In this document: positions 45,420-56,880 of the stretch, piece by piece
Layout of the letters: each line of letters starts with the position of its first letter
Position numbering within the stretch: the stretch's first letter is position 1
Origin: Paragyromitra xinjiangensis
Lineage: Eukaryota > Ascomycota > Pezizomycetes > Pezizales > Discinaceae
Direction of reading: 5' to 3'
Assembly: GCA_038503065.1 (NCBI GenBank)
Contig: JBCAMK010000020.1
Coordinates: 868,001 to 932,000, forward strand
Length of the DNA: 64,000 nucleotides
Notes under the pieces: model-generated
What the model was told of the DNA's origin: nothing
The model's input: only the letters and a program-made list of their open reading frames with translations
Databases searched by the model: none
Position numbers and translations under genes: made by a program

Positions 45420-46834
45420 TAAGCAGTAGTGGTGGTAATTCGGGAAGATTTGAGGCTCTCAGTGAGCTTGGTGTAGGAGATGCAGACTTTGCGCTTGTAG
45501 GCCTTATGACCTTGGTTGCAGTTGGCGCAGCGAATTGGGGGGTGGGTGCACTTGGGGCCAGCCGGGCATCCAGAGGTGGTACAAGGGTGTTTGAAGGTTT
45601 CATGTGCCTCAGCACAGACAGCGCATTTGATTTCGTTTTTGCATGTTTGCTGGTGGTGTCCATAAGCCTGGCACTTCCTGCATTGTGTGGTGGGGGAAAC
45701 TGCGATGTATTCCTGTATCCTGCAAAAGGAATTGAAGAGTGGGATTTGCGAGAGTCCGAGGGTTTCCATGGTGAACTTTTGTGGAAGGGCGATGACAATG
45801 GTAGAATGGGTTTTGTTGGCTCTGGCCTCTGGGGTCGTGAGCCATCTTGGGGTTTGCGCAAGGGTGAACGTGGGGACGGAGATGGACATTTGCTCTGCAA
45901 CTTCAGCCATTGTTGCCTTGGTGGGGATGCCATGAATGATGAATTTGGACCATTTGGAGTTTGGTCTGGCTTCACCGAGGGGGATCTTAAGCAGTGTGCA
46001 TGCTGTTTCAATTTCCTTCTGATATGCCTGGCAGATTTGTTCCGCGGATTCGTTGGGTCGGGTGGTGAGGACAAAATTGTGTCTTGCGGTTTTAGTGCAC
46101 ATCAGGATGGAGGTATTGCGTGGAGCAAGTTCCCTGTAGATTGCAGCGAGGAGGGAGGAGTTGTCAATGGAGGGTGGTACGTCTGCTGAGGTTTCCAGTA
46201 TGATTTGTCTGTTAATGGTGGTGAATTGTGGTTGGAACAACTTGGGGGGAAGGGCCTTCTTCTTTTTGTTGCCCTTGTTGACTTTGATGAATGGAGCGGC
46301 AGGAGCATTTGCAGCTTGTGCATAGGTCATCGGTTTTCCGTCGTTGAGTTGTGGAACCTGGGGTTTCTGGGTTTGCTGTTGGGGTTTCTGCTGGTTGTTG
46401 GCTGGTGCGGAAGTGCGGGTGGGTTGATTGGTGTTTTTCTCGATATTGCGAAGAGCACCGGCCATATTGTTGAGGGTGGTGGATAATTTACCAACCATTT
46501 CCTGAAGGATCTTGGTCTGATCCGTGAGCCTGAGGATGTTATTTTCCTGCATGGCTACTTTGGCGAGGAGGAGGGTGTTGTTTTCCTCGGTTTGGGTGTT
46601 GAGGCGAGCAAATCTAGATTTTAGTAGCCATGCCGTAAATTGCTCGGTGTTCCCTTCATCTGGGATCTCGGGCATGTAGTCTTCTGTGGCCGAAAAGTCA
46701 CAGAGCCAGTTGGGAGTGGAATCGTCTGGAAGCTCATGCATGAGAGCCTCGTCGTGGTATTGGGAATCAGTGGTGAGGCCCTGAGGGCCCGTGTCGAAGA
46801 GGGATTGAGCTGTGGAGGGTCCAGGTTGAGCCAT
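45419..46834 (-). CDS. LINE ORF1, A7, intact (CCHC RNP protein)
   Basis: 471 aa from ATG 46834 (MAQPGPSTAQ). Coiled coil, Gln/Pro linker, basic patch and three knuckles are all present. Small differences from A6: IYRELAPRN in the central region, GPKCTHPP in the third-knuckle lead-in and YKRKVC at the end. The TAA overlaps the ORF2 ATG. Confidence 0.91.
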   Translation of the reverse strand: MAQPGPSTAQSLFDTGPQGLTTDSQYHDEALMHELPDDSTPNWLCDFSATEDYMPEIPDEGNTEQFTAWLLKSRFARLNTQTEENNTLLLAKVAMQENNILRLTDQTKILQEMVGKLSTTLNNMAGALRNIEKNTNQPTRTSAPANNQQKPQQQTQKPQVPQLNDGKPMTYAQAANAPAAPFIKVNKGNKKKKALPPKLFQPQFTTINRQIILETSADVPPSIDNSSLLAAIYRELAPRNTSILMCTKTARHNFVLTTRPNESAEQICQAYQKEIETACTLLKIPLGEARPNSKWSKFIIHGIPTKATMAEVAEQMSISVPTFTLAQTPRWLTTPEARANKTHSTIVIALPQKFTMETLGLSQIPLFNSFCRIQEYIAVSPTTQCRKCQAYGHHQQTCKNEIKCAVCAEAHETFKHPCTTSGCPAGPKCTHPPIRCANCNQGHKAYKRKVCISYTKLTESLKSSRITTTTA

Positions 46835-47153
46835 CTTGGTGGGTGAGCCTGAGCGAGCTGGTGCTGGTGAGGGGTTTGAGAGAGTTCTTTTCTTGCCGAT
46901 GAGGGGGAGGGTGAAGTTGGTTCCAAAAGTCACCAGCTTCACGGGGGATGGGGATGGGGTGCGGGATCTCCTGGGAGGAGTTGAGGGCGAATCCAGGATG
47001 AAATGGGGTGTAGCGCCTGATGAAAATGTTTGGGTGCGGGGAAATGGTGATAAATGAAGCTGAAGAGTTAAAGACTTTTTGCTGTGTGTAACGCCGTTGC
47101 AACGTAGAACTGGTGTTTTGCAGGGATCTTTTTACTCGTGCAGGATGGTGTCC

Positions 47154-47210
47154 AATTTCCAATTTCCAATTTCAATTTATTTTAGACAGTCGCTAACCTA
47201 ACTAGCTACT
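47154..47210 (-). repeat. A8/A7 junction: 3' heptamers and hairpin
   Basis: The hairpin (47210-47188), AAAATAAATTG and three heptamers abut the A7 5' end. Subfamily I. Confidence 0.9.
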
Positions 47211-47414
47211 GAATGGCAGGCGTATATGAAATACATGACCTCAACCACCGCCAACCTCAACTTCCCCTGAAAAAAACTAAAAGAAAATACAAAACATTCT
47301 CCTGAAGCTCACTCCCAAAATAAAATAACAACAAAAATAATAAGGATTTAAAGAAATAATCCCCGACTGACCGGAAACAAAGGAAAAACTTCCCCCGCCC
47401 GGTTCACCAAGAAA

Positions 47415-50400
47415 TCAATTCAACTCTAGCAGGTTGGTGTTGGACACCGTGTTAAAATATTCGTTTGATGAAATTGTAGCTAACTCGTTCTCTTTAATAA
47501 AATATAAGAGGTCGAGGTGATTGTTATTGAGGAGAATGGCCTGATACCAATTGTTGCCCCAGGACGGCCGCGACGTGGCGTTCAGGGTGCAATTGAGAGC
47601 GAGGTGAGGTGAGGAGTTAATCATGCCACATGCACATGTAGATGGGGGGTTGAGGGGATTTGGATCCACCTTGGTTTGTTGAGTGCGAAGTAACGAAATT
47701 GCTTTCGCTTGCGTTCGTCGAAGGAAGCGCAATACGGTGGGAGGGTGTAAAGCAACTGGTGTTTCGGTTGTGGATTGCCATGCTCTGAGTAGGTTGAGTT
47801 TGGGTTGTAAGCGAAGCCAACCTAGAGTGGTGCAAGTATGTTTGCATTGAAGAGTGAGGAGACCCTGTTTGGCCATGGAATCTGCTATTTCGTTGCCTGG
47901 GATGTTTGTGTGTGATGGAGTCCAACGTCCCATGACAGTTGAATTCAGATTGTGAAGAGTATGGATGTGAGATAAAGAATCTTTGAGAAATTGTCGGTTT
48001 GATGTAGGGTGGCCTGCGAGGGAGCGGAGGGCGTTTTGATTGTCGACGCAGAGGTAAATCGGTTTGTTATCTGCTTGAAGATTGTGAATGAGGTAATGCA
48101 GGGCTTCTTGGATTCCATGAATCTCTGCATCTTCATTCTCGCATTGGTGTCCTAGGTTGCAATTACCCTGGAAGGAGGATGTGGAGGTGCCGTATTGGAT
48201 GAGTTGAATGTTCCATCCAGATGCGGTGATTCCGTCTTCTGATTTGGATCCATCAGAGTAAAGTACCCAGGCTTTAGAGAGGCTGTAGAGCCAGTCCATG
48301 TGGGTGAGAGCGGCGGATTGTTTGGTGCCTTCTATGTGGATGTCGGAGTCGCTGAGGAAAGAATGGGAAGGTAGGGATGGATGTTCAAGAGGTGGGCCGG
48401 ATAATAATTTGGATAAAAGGGAGCCAACCCTCTGTAGTCCAGTGCCTTTGAAGTCTGTGGGATGAAGGTGGGCGAGGAGATTTCGGTGTAATGGGTGATT
48501 GGGATTTCTTAAAATGCGGATGCCATAATTTTGTGTCTGCATGTCGAGTAGAAGATTGAGGGGGGCTAAACCCGCCTCTGGTAGGAGTTTGTGTATAGGA
48601 GTAAATTTTGGGAGGCCGGAGATGAGACGGGCGGCACGGTGATAAGCAGGTGCGATCCTGTCTAGTATGCTTTGGGTGCCCGTCCACCACACTTCAGAGC
48701 CATAAAGTGCTGCTGGAAGGATGATGGTGAGAGTGAGTTGGTGTATTAAATTGGGTGTAGGGCCTTTATACTTGATGAGATTATTTACCAAGTATAGGGA
48801 GGTCCTGAGGCGAGAGGCTGCTTGTTGACTGTGGGTGTGGAAATTTAATCTCTGGTCTAAAAGAATGCCCAGGGTTTTGATGTATGGGGAAGGGGATATA
48901 TCTGTATCAAAGATTTTAATTGATTGTGAAGGGGGTTGATGGGTGCTTGTGGCGATGAGGTGAATTAATTCAGTCTTCGCTTGTGAGAAGGTGATGTTCA
49001 GGAAAGAAGCACGGAACGTTTTGGCGGTGTCTTTCAGCTAATCGTTTGGTGGCGAAGGCAGGGGTTTTCGCTAATTGCCAGGCAGTGTCATCATCAATAT
49101 AGATGGTGGAAGATTCAGTTGGATGAGGATCGGTGGGGGGATCAAGTGCAGCAGCATAAATGACGAATGCTATGGAGGAGAGGGGGGAGCCTTGTGGGAG
49201 TCCAACTAATAATGGTTGGGGGGTTTCCAATTCATTATTGATTCGGAAGGCTAGCCTGCGGTTTGAAGTGAAGCTGTGCATCCAATTGACGCACCATGTT
49301 GGAAAATTATAATGCTTAAGGATGTTGATGAGATGAGGATGTGAAACGCAATGAAAGGCGCCATCGATATCATTGGCTAAAATGGAGGGGCGGAGAGGGG
49401 CTCTTGAGGCTTTCCTGTCGTTGCCCAGGGTAGGAATGAGGACTTGTTTCTGAGCAGTGGTGAGGATTGTGTGCAGGGAGTCAGTGGCAGATATGCCTGT
49501 TCTGGCTCCTGTGTGGTGTGGTTGTATGGAGCCATTCAAAGTGGCGCATTTCTCGAGTCTTTTGGCAACTATCTTTTCTAGAAGTTTAGCAAAACAAGAG
49601 AGGAGGGAAACTGGACGATAGCTCTTGGGGGAAGAGTAGTCGGCTTTATTTGTTTTTGGAATGGGTACGCAATGGGTGATTTTCCATTGTTCAGGCATAA
49701 TCCCAAGCTGAAGTATATTATTAAAAAATATTGTAAATAAGGAAGGTCAGGCTCGGTGAGTTTCGCGCAGGGTGATATAATTGATGCCATCAGGTCCAAC
49801 CACTGTGCGCATGTTGGATCTGTGAAGTAGCAGATCAATTTCCTCCGCTGAAACTAGGTAGGGGAAAAAAGTAGTATTGGAAGTAGGTGTTTTTAGAAAA
49901 TTAGGTGGGAAATTAGGTGGAATTGTTTGTGGAGGGAAAAAGGTATTACGGAAGGCCATGGCAATGCCTTCGTTGCTTTCTTGTTGAGCGATGGATGGTA
50001 TGTTGGGTTTGTTTCTTGCCGACGCGCTGTTAAGTAGGTTCCAGGCTGAACTTTGGCTAATATCCTTAAGGGAACGGTGCCAGTGATCCCATTTGGCGAG
50101 GGTGATTTCGGATTTGTATGTTTTGCGGATGGAAATAGCAATAGTTCTGAAGTGGGGGGGAGAATTGGGTTTCCTGGCTTTCGATTCAATCCAGGTTAAC
50201 TTTCTTTTCAGCTTACTGAGGTTTGGAGTCCACCAGGTTTTAGCATAAGTCCTGGGTTTGGAAAGGGGAACTGTTTCTTCTACGGCCCTGTTGATGAGGT
50301 TGGTGATGTGGGATAGGGTAGAGGTGGCCGTTTCCTCGTTTCTGAACACCAGGGGAATGGCTGCGTCTTTTATGACTTGGTGAAATGCTGGCCAGTTGGT

Positions 50401-51144
50401 TTTGGAATATAGGCGTCTGCTGGTATATTCAGGTGGATGTATGTAAAGGGTGGTATATAAGGTGATGTGGTCAGAATTATGGGGACAGGCAGATGGGGCA
50501 GACCAAGGACCGCAAACATCAGATAAGCCACAGGCTAGGGTGAGGTCCACGATAGAAGGTTGGTTTCCGTTTCTAGGAAAGTGAGTGAGGGTTCCGGGTT
50601 TATTGAGGAGGCGAAAGTCCATATTTTCCAGCCATTCGGTGATGGTGTTGGTTATCGATATGTGTTTGGAGAAGAGGTATTGACGGGTTTCTGCGATGGG
50701 ACCATACCACCATGGGTGGTGGAGGTTGAAGTCGCCCGCTAATATTTTGTTGTGGTGAAACTGGTGTGTGAGGAGTGGTAGGTGATTATTGCTTGTGCGT
50801 GGTTGGATGTATATGTTGCAAACTTCAACCGTTAAATGTGGCAATTTAATGAGAAGTGAAATGATATTGGGATTTGGTGCTAATGTGGTTGTTATTTTTG
50901 TGTTTTTGAGGTTTTTCTTAATATGTATAACAACTTTACATGACGTGGAAGGAAAGAAAGCGTCAGAGCTTTGTGAAATTGGAGGGAGATCATCGTGGTC
51001 AAGCCAGGGTTCCTGGAGCATGAGAATTAGGGAGGATGATGTCTGATTATGATGCATAATTGCTGATAAAGTTGAGGCCTGTCCTTTGGCGCAGTTCAGC
51101 TGCTGCACCTTGGCTATGCCTGGTATGGATGGTTGTGTCTGCAT
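47415..51144 (-). pseudogene. LINE ORF2 (EEP-RT-RNase H), A8, stop and frameshift
   Basis: TGA at 49749-49747 replaces Arg in THRARPSLF (early RT), and a 2-nt deletion near 49030 shifts the frame after YIDDD (LAERHTAK region). RNase H and the C-terminal finger are intact in the shifted frame from 48791 onward. The conserved RT motif A reads NDIDGAFHC instead of TDIDGAFNC. Confidence 0.9.
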
Positions 51145-52562
51145 TAAGCAGTGGTGGTAGTAGTTCGGGAGGATTTAAGGCTCTCAGTGAGCTTGGTGTA
51201 GGAGATGCAAACTTTGCGCTCGTAGGCCTTATGGCCCTGGTTGCAATTGGCGCAGCAAATCGGGGGGTTGGTGCACTTGGAACCAGCCGGGCATCCAGAG
51301 GTGGTGCATGGATGTTTGAAGGTTTCGTGTGCCTCAGCACAAACGGCGCATTTGATTTCGTTCTTGCATGTTTGCTGGTGGTGTCCATAAGCCTGGCACT
51401 TCCTGCACTGTGTGGTAGGGGAAACTGCAATGTATTCCTGTACCCTGCAAAAGGAATTGAAGAGTGGGATTTGAGAGAGTCCGAGGGTTTCCATGGTGAA
51501 CTTTTGTGGGAGGGCAATGACAATGGCGGAGTGGGTTTTGTTGGCTCTGGCCTCTGGGGTCGTGAGCCATCTTGGGGTTTGCGCAAGGGTGAACGTGGGT
51601 ACGGAAATGGACATTTGCCCTGCAACTTCGGCCATTGTTGCCTTAGTGGGAATGCCATGAATTATGAATTTGGACCATTTAGAGTTTGGTCTGGCTTCGC
51701 CGAGGGGGATCTTGAGCAATGTGCATGCTGTTTCGATTTCCTTCTGATAGGCCTGGCAGATTTGTTCCGCAGATTCGTCAGGTCGGGTGGTGAGGACGAA
51801 ATTGTGTCTTGCAGTTTTGGTACACATTAGGATGGAGGTATTGCGTGGAGCAAGTTCCTTGTTGATTGCGGCGAGGAGGGAGGAGTTGTCAATGGAGGGT
51901 GGTACGTCTGCTGAGGTTTCCAGGATGATCTGCCTGTTGATAGTGGTGAATTGTGGTTGGAACAATTTGGGGGGAAGAGCCTTCTTCTTCTTGTTGCCCT
52001 TGTTAACCTTGGTGAATGGGGCGGCGGGAGCATTTGCAGCCTGTGCGTAGGTCATGGGCTTCCCATCATTGAGGAGGGGAATTTGGGGTTTCTGGGCCAG
52101 TTGTTGCTTGGGTTTTTGTTGGTTGCTTGCTGGTGCGGGAGTGTGTGATGATTGATTTGTGTTCTTGTCAATGTTGTGGAGAACTCCGGCCATGTTGTTC
52201 AGGGTGGTGGATAGTTTGCCAACCATTTCTTGAAGGATCTTAGTTTGATCCGTGAGCCTTAGGATGTCATTCTCCTGCATGACTATTTTGGCGAGGAGGA
52301 GGGTGTTGTTTTCCTCGGTTTGGGTGTTGAGGTGGGCGAAGCTGGATTTCAACAGCCATGCCGTGAATTGTTCGGTATTGCCTTCATCAGGGATTTCAGG
52401 CATGTAGTCCTCAGTGGCTGAAAAGTCACGGAGCCAGTTGGGAGTGGAGTCATCTGGAAGTTCGTGCATGAGAGCTTCATCGTGGTATTGTGAGTCGGTG
52501 GTGAGGTTTTGAGGACCCGTGTCAAAGAGAGACTGCGCAGTGGAGGGTCCAGGTTGAGCCAT
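51144..52562 (-). CDS. LINE ORF1, A8, intact (CCHC RNP protein)
   Basis: 472 aa from ATG 52562 (MAQPGPSTAQ). It has one extra residue in the Gln/Pro linker relative to A7 (KPKQQLAQKP). The pre-third-knuckle segment reads SKCTNPPICC where the other copies have SKCTHPPIRC. The last knuckle Cys/His residues are unchanged. The TAA overlaps the ORF2 ATG. Confidence 0.91.
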   Translation of the reverse strand: MAQPGPSTAQSLFDTGPQNLTTDSQYHDEALMHELPDDSTPNWLRDFSATEDYMPEIPDEGNTEQFTAWLLKSSFAHLNTQTEENNTLLLAKIVMQENDILRLTDQTKILQEMVGKLSTTLNNMAGVLHNIDKNTNQSSHTPAPASNQQKPKQQLAQKPQIPLLNDGKPMTYAQAANAPAAPFTKVNKGNKKKKALPPKLFQPQFTTINRQIILETSADVPPSIDNSSLLAAINKELAPRNTSILMCTKTARHNFVLTTRPDESAEQICQAYQKEIETACTLLKIPLGEARPNSKWSKFIIHGIPTKATMAEVAGQMSISVPTFTLAQTPRWLTTPEARANKTHSAIVIALPQKFTMETLGLSQIPLFNSFCRVQEYIAVSPTTQCRKCQAYGHHQQTCKNEIKCAVCAEAHETFKHPCTTSGCPAGSKCTNPPICCANCNQGHKAYERKVCISYTKLTESLKSSRTTTTTA

Positions 52563-52881
52563 CTTCGTGGGAGAACCTGAGCGAGCGGGAGCTGGTGATG
52601 GGTTTGAAAGAGTTCTTTTCTTGCCGATGAGGGGGAGGGAGAAGTTGGTACCAAAGGTCACCAGCTTCACAGGAGATGGGGAGGGTGTGCGGGATCTCCT
52701 GGGAGGAGTTGAGGGCGAATCCAGGATGAGATGGGGCGTAGCGCCCGATGAAAGTGTTTGAGTGCGGGGAAGTGGTGATAAATGAAGCCGAATAGTTAAA
52801 GACTTTTTGCTGTGTGTAACGCCGTTGCAACGTAGAACTGGTGTTTTGCAGGGATCTTTTTACTCGTGCAGGATTGTGTCC

Positions 52882-52938
52882 AATTTCCAATTTCCAATTT
52901 CATTTAATTTTAGACAGTCGCTAACCTAACTAGCTACT
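52882..52938 (-). repeat. A9/A8 junction: 3' heptamers and hairpin
   Basis: The hairpin (52938-52916), AAAATTAAATG and three heptamers abut the A8 5' end. Subfamily II 3' end next to a subfamily I neighbour. Confidence 0.9.
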
Positions 52939-53148
52939 GAATGGCACGGGTAAACAAAATACATGGCCTCATCCACCGCCAACCTCATCATCCCCTTCAT
53001 AAAACAAACTATAACCAAAGAAATACAAAACTAAATATATATCGCATACCGAAAGCAAAACAAAACTAAATAATTCTAAAATAAAAGAAATAATCCTAAA
53101 CCAACCGGAAACAAAAGAAAAACTTCCCCCGCCCGGTTTACCGAAGAA

Positions 53149-56100
53149 TCAATTCAATTCAAGCAAATTGGTGTTAGACACCGTATTAAGATAATTGTTC
53201 GATGAAAGTGTCGCTAATTGATTCTCGCTGATGAAATGCAAGAGATCAAGATGATTGGTATTGAGGAGGATGGCCTGGTACCAGTTATTGCCCCAATTTG
53301 GGCGTGTTGTGCCATTTAGGGTGCAATCGAGGGCAAGGTGAGGTGAAGAATTTATTGTGCCATATTGGCATGTTGATGGGGGAGAAAGAGGGTTTGGATC
53401 CGCTTTGGTTTGTTGAGTGCGGAGCAGTGAAATAGCTTTTGCCTGGGTTCGTCGAAGGAAACGCAGGACGGTAGGAGGGTGGAGGGCAACCGGTGTTTCA
53501 GTTGTTTCCTGCCATTTTTTGAGAAAGAGAAGCCTGGGTTGTAACCGAAGCCAGCCTAGAGTTGTGCAAGTGTGTTGGCATGGGTTGAGCAGGAGGCCTG
53601 ATTTGGCCATGGAATCGGCTATTTCATTGCCCAGAATGTTAGTGTGCGAGGGGGTCCATCTTCCCATAACTTGGGAATTTAGATTGTGTAGTGTGTGTAT
53701 GTGAGCAAGTGTAGACTTTAGGAATTGTCGGTTTGAAGTTGCGTTGCCAGCAAGAGCTTGCAGTGCGTTCTGATTGTCAATGCATAGATAAACGGGTGTA
53801 TTCTCTACTGGCAGGTGGTGAATAAGATGGTGTAAGGCTTCCTGTATTCCGTGAATTTCTGCATCTTCGTTTTCACATTGGTGACCAAGGTTGCAATGTC
53901 CTCGATAGGATTGTGTGGTGTTCCCATACTGTATGAATTGAATGTTCCATCCGGATGCGGTGACTCCGTTTTCGGCTTTGGACCCGTCGGAGTAAAGCAC
54001 CCAGGCATTGGTCAGGCTGTGAAGCCAGTCCATGTGGGTGAGTGAGGCTGATTGTTTGGTGCCTTCGATGTGGATATTGGTAGCACTGAGAAAAGGATGG
54101 GAAGGTAAGGAGAGATCTTCGAGGGGGGGGCCTGGTAAGAGTTTGGATAACAGAGATCCAACTCTTTGTAGGCCAGTGCCCTTGAAGTCTGCTTGGTGAA
54201 GATATTGTAGGAGGGTATTATGTAGGGGATGATTTGGATTGCGCAGTAGGCGTATGCCATAAGCTTGTGTGCGCATGTCAAGTAATAAATTGAGGGGTGC
54301 TAGGCCTGCCTCGGGTAGGAGTTTGTGTATTGGTGTGTATTTGGGGAGTCCAGTGATTAAGCGAGCTGCACGGTGATAGGTGGGTGCGAGTCTGTCAAGA
54401 ATGCTTTGGGTGCCAGTTCACCACACTTCGGAACCGTATAGTGCGGCAGGCAATATGATTGTGAGAGTAAGTTGATGAATCAAATTGGGGGTGGGACCTT
54501 TATCTTTGATGAGATTATTGACTAGGTAGAGGGCGGTCCTTAGTCGGGAGGCAGCTTGTTGGCAGTGAATGTGGAAATTCAACCTCTGATCAAGGAGAAT
54601 GCCCAAAATTTTGATATGTGGGGAAGGAGGAATAATTGTATTGAAAAGATTAATAGATTGTGAAGGAGGAAAGGGGGTGCTTGTGGTGATTAGGTGTAGC
54701 AACTCCGTTTTTGGTTGAGAAAAGGTTATATTTAGGAAGGAAGCTCGTAAGGTCTTGGCTGCATGCCTTTCAGCTAGCCGTTTTACGGCGAAAGCAGGAG
54801 TTTTAGCCAGTTGTAATGCTGTGTCGTCATCAATATAGATGGTGGAAATTTCAGCGGCGTTAGAATTGGATGGGGTGTCCAGGGCGGCGGCATAAATAAC
54901 GAAGGCTATCGAAGAAAGAGGGGAGCCTTGTGGAAGTCCCACTAATAGGGGTTGGGGAGTTTCCAATTCTTTGTTGATGCGGAATGCTAAAGTTCGATTG
55001 GTTGTGAAACTTTCCATCCATTTGATGCACCAGGGGGGAAAAGTATAGTGTTCAAGAATTTTTATGAGGTGGGGATGAGAGACGCAATTAAAGGCGCCAT
55101 CGATGTCCGTTGCTAAAATTGAAGGGCGAGGAGGTATTCGTGAAGCTTTCCTGTCGTTCCCAAGAATGGGAATTAATACCTGTCTTTGTGCGGTTGTGAG
55201 GATGTAGTGTAGGGAGTCAGTGGCAGAAACTCCTGTCCTTGCTCCTGTGTGGTGCAGTTGAATTGCGCCGTTTAAGGTGGCACATGATTCGAGCTTTTTG
55301 GCGACTATTTTCTCCAGCAATTTGCCAAAGCAGGAAAGTAGGGAAACCGGACGGTAGCTTTTGGGGGAGGAATAGTCGGCTTTGTTCGATTTGGGAATTG
55401 GGACACAATGAGTTATTTTCCAAACTTCGGGCATATAGCCTAGATGTAGGAGATTGTTGAATAGGCTGGTTAGAATTGAAGGACGGGCTCAATGAGTTTC
55501 GCATAAGGTTATGTAATTGATCCCATCCGGGCCAACTGCTGTTCGCATGTTGGATTTGTGGAGGAGGAAGTCGATTTCTTCTGCTGTGATGGTATATGGA
55601 AAGGTACTGGTGTTTGAAGTGGGGGGTGGTAAGAAATGTGGGGGAAAGTCAGGTGGGATATTTTGGGGTGGGAAGAAGGTGTGGCGAAAAGCTTTGCCAA
55701 TTTCTTCGTTGCTTTCTTGTTGGTTGATGGGTGGTATGTTGGGTTTGTTTCGTGCTGAGGTACTATTGAGTAGGTTCCAGGCGGAGCTGGGGCTAATGTC
55801 TTTGAGGGATCTGTGCCAGTGATCCCATTTGGCGAGGACGATTTCTGTTTTATAGATTTTTCGAACGGAAATGGCTTGCGCTCTGAGATGGGGTGAAGGA
55901 TTGGGTTTCCTGGCTTCGGATTCGATCCAGGAAAGTTTTCTCTTGAGTTTGCGGAGGTTGGGTGTCCACCAGGATTTGGCGTGGGTTTTGGGTTTGGACA
56001 TTGGAATTGCTTGCTCTGCTACTTGATTGATGACAGTGAGGATGCGGGATAGGGACTGGTTGGTGGTCGCTATGTTCTGGTAATTGAGAGGGATTGCTGC

Positions 56101-56880
56101 GTCCTTGATGATTTGATGAAATTGTGGCCAGTTTGCTTTGGAGTAGAGGCGTCGGCTTGTATATTCCGGAGGGTGGATGTAAAGGGTGGTGTATAGAGAC
56201 ATGTGATCTGAATTGTGTGGGCATGTTGCGGGTGCAGACCAAGGTCCACAAGTGTCGGTTAGTCCCCGAGCCAGGGTGAGGTCAAGTATGGAAGGTTGGT
56301 TGCCGTTTCTAGGAAAATGTGTGTATGTTCCGGGTTTGTTGAGCAGGCGGAAGTTGTTGTCCTCTAGCCATTCGGTGATTGAACTGGTTAGGGATATGCG
56401 TTTGGAAAATAAGTGTTGGTGTGTTTCTGCCTTAGGGCCATACCACCAGGGGTGGTGGAGGTTGAAGTCTCCTGCTAGTATGGTGTTCCGATGGAAGTGA
56501 TGAGTGATGATGGGGATGTGATTGTCGCTTAGGCGTGGTTGAATGTAAACGTTGCAGAGTTCCATTGTGAGGTGAGGAAATTTGATCAAAATTGATATGA
56601 TGTTTGGGTTGGGTGATAATGTGGTGGTTATTTTTGTGTTTTTTAAGTTTTTCTTGATATAAGTAACTACTTTCGGTGAAGAAGAAGGAAAATAAGCGTC
56701 TGAGCTTTGTGAAATGGGAGGAAGTTTATCATGATCAAGCCAAGGTTCTTGAAGCATGAGAATTAGGGATTGTGGTGAGCGATCGAAATCTAAAATTGCT
56801 GATAATGTGGAGGCCTGCCCTTTGGCGCAGTTCAGCTGCTGTGCCGTGGCTATGCCTGATGGGGATGGGTGTGCCTGCAT
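53149..56880 (-). pseudogene. LINE ORF2 (EEP-RT-RNase H), A9, two nonsense codons
   Basis: The 1243-codon frame is retained. TGA at 55491-55489 replaces Arg in ETHRARPS and TGA at 54420-54418 replaces Trp in SEVWWTGTQ. Both are C:G-to-T:A. The endonuclease, catalytic RT motifs (TDIDGAF, GLPQGSP, YIDDD) and RNase H motifs are intact between the stops. Subfamily II (AILDFDRS in place of AIMNHNQ). Confidence 0.9.

Larger units (their letters stand above)
41426..47153 (-). mobile_element. Family A LINE, array copy A7, full length
   Basis: 5728 bp, with intact ORF1 and ORF2 carrying three stops but no frameshift. Leader 47153-46835; 3' UTR 41687-41426, no gene seen. Subfamily I, with the PGPST variant of the ORF1 N-terminus that it shares with A8. 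Confidence 0.93.
47154..52881 (-). mobile_element. Family A LINE, array copy A8, full length
   Basis: 5728 bp, with intact ORF1 and ORF2 broken by one stop and one 2-nt deletion. Leader 52881-52563; 3' UTR 47414-47154, no gene seen. Subfamily I. The first leader bases read GGACACAATCC instead of GGACACCATCC. Confidence 0.93.
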
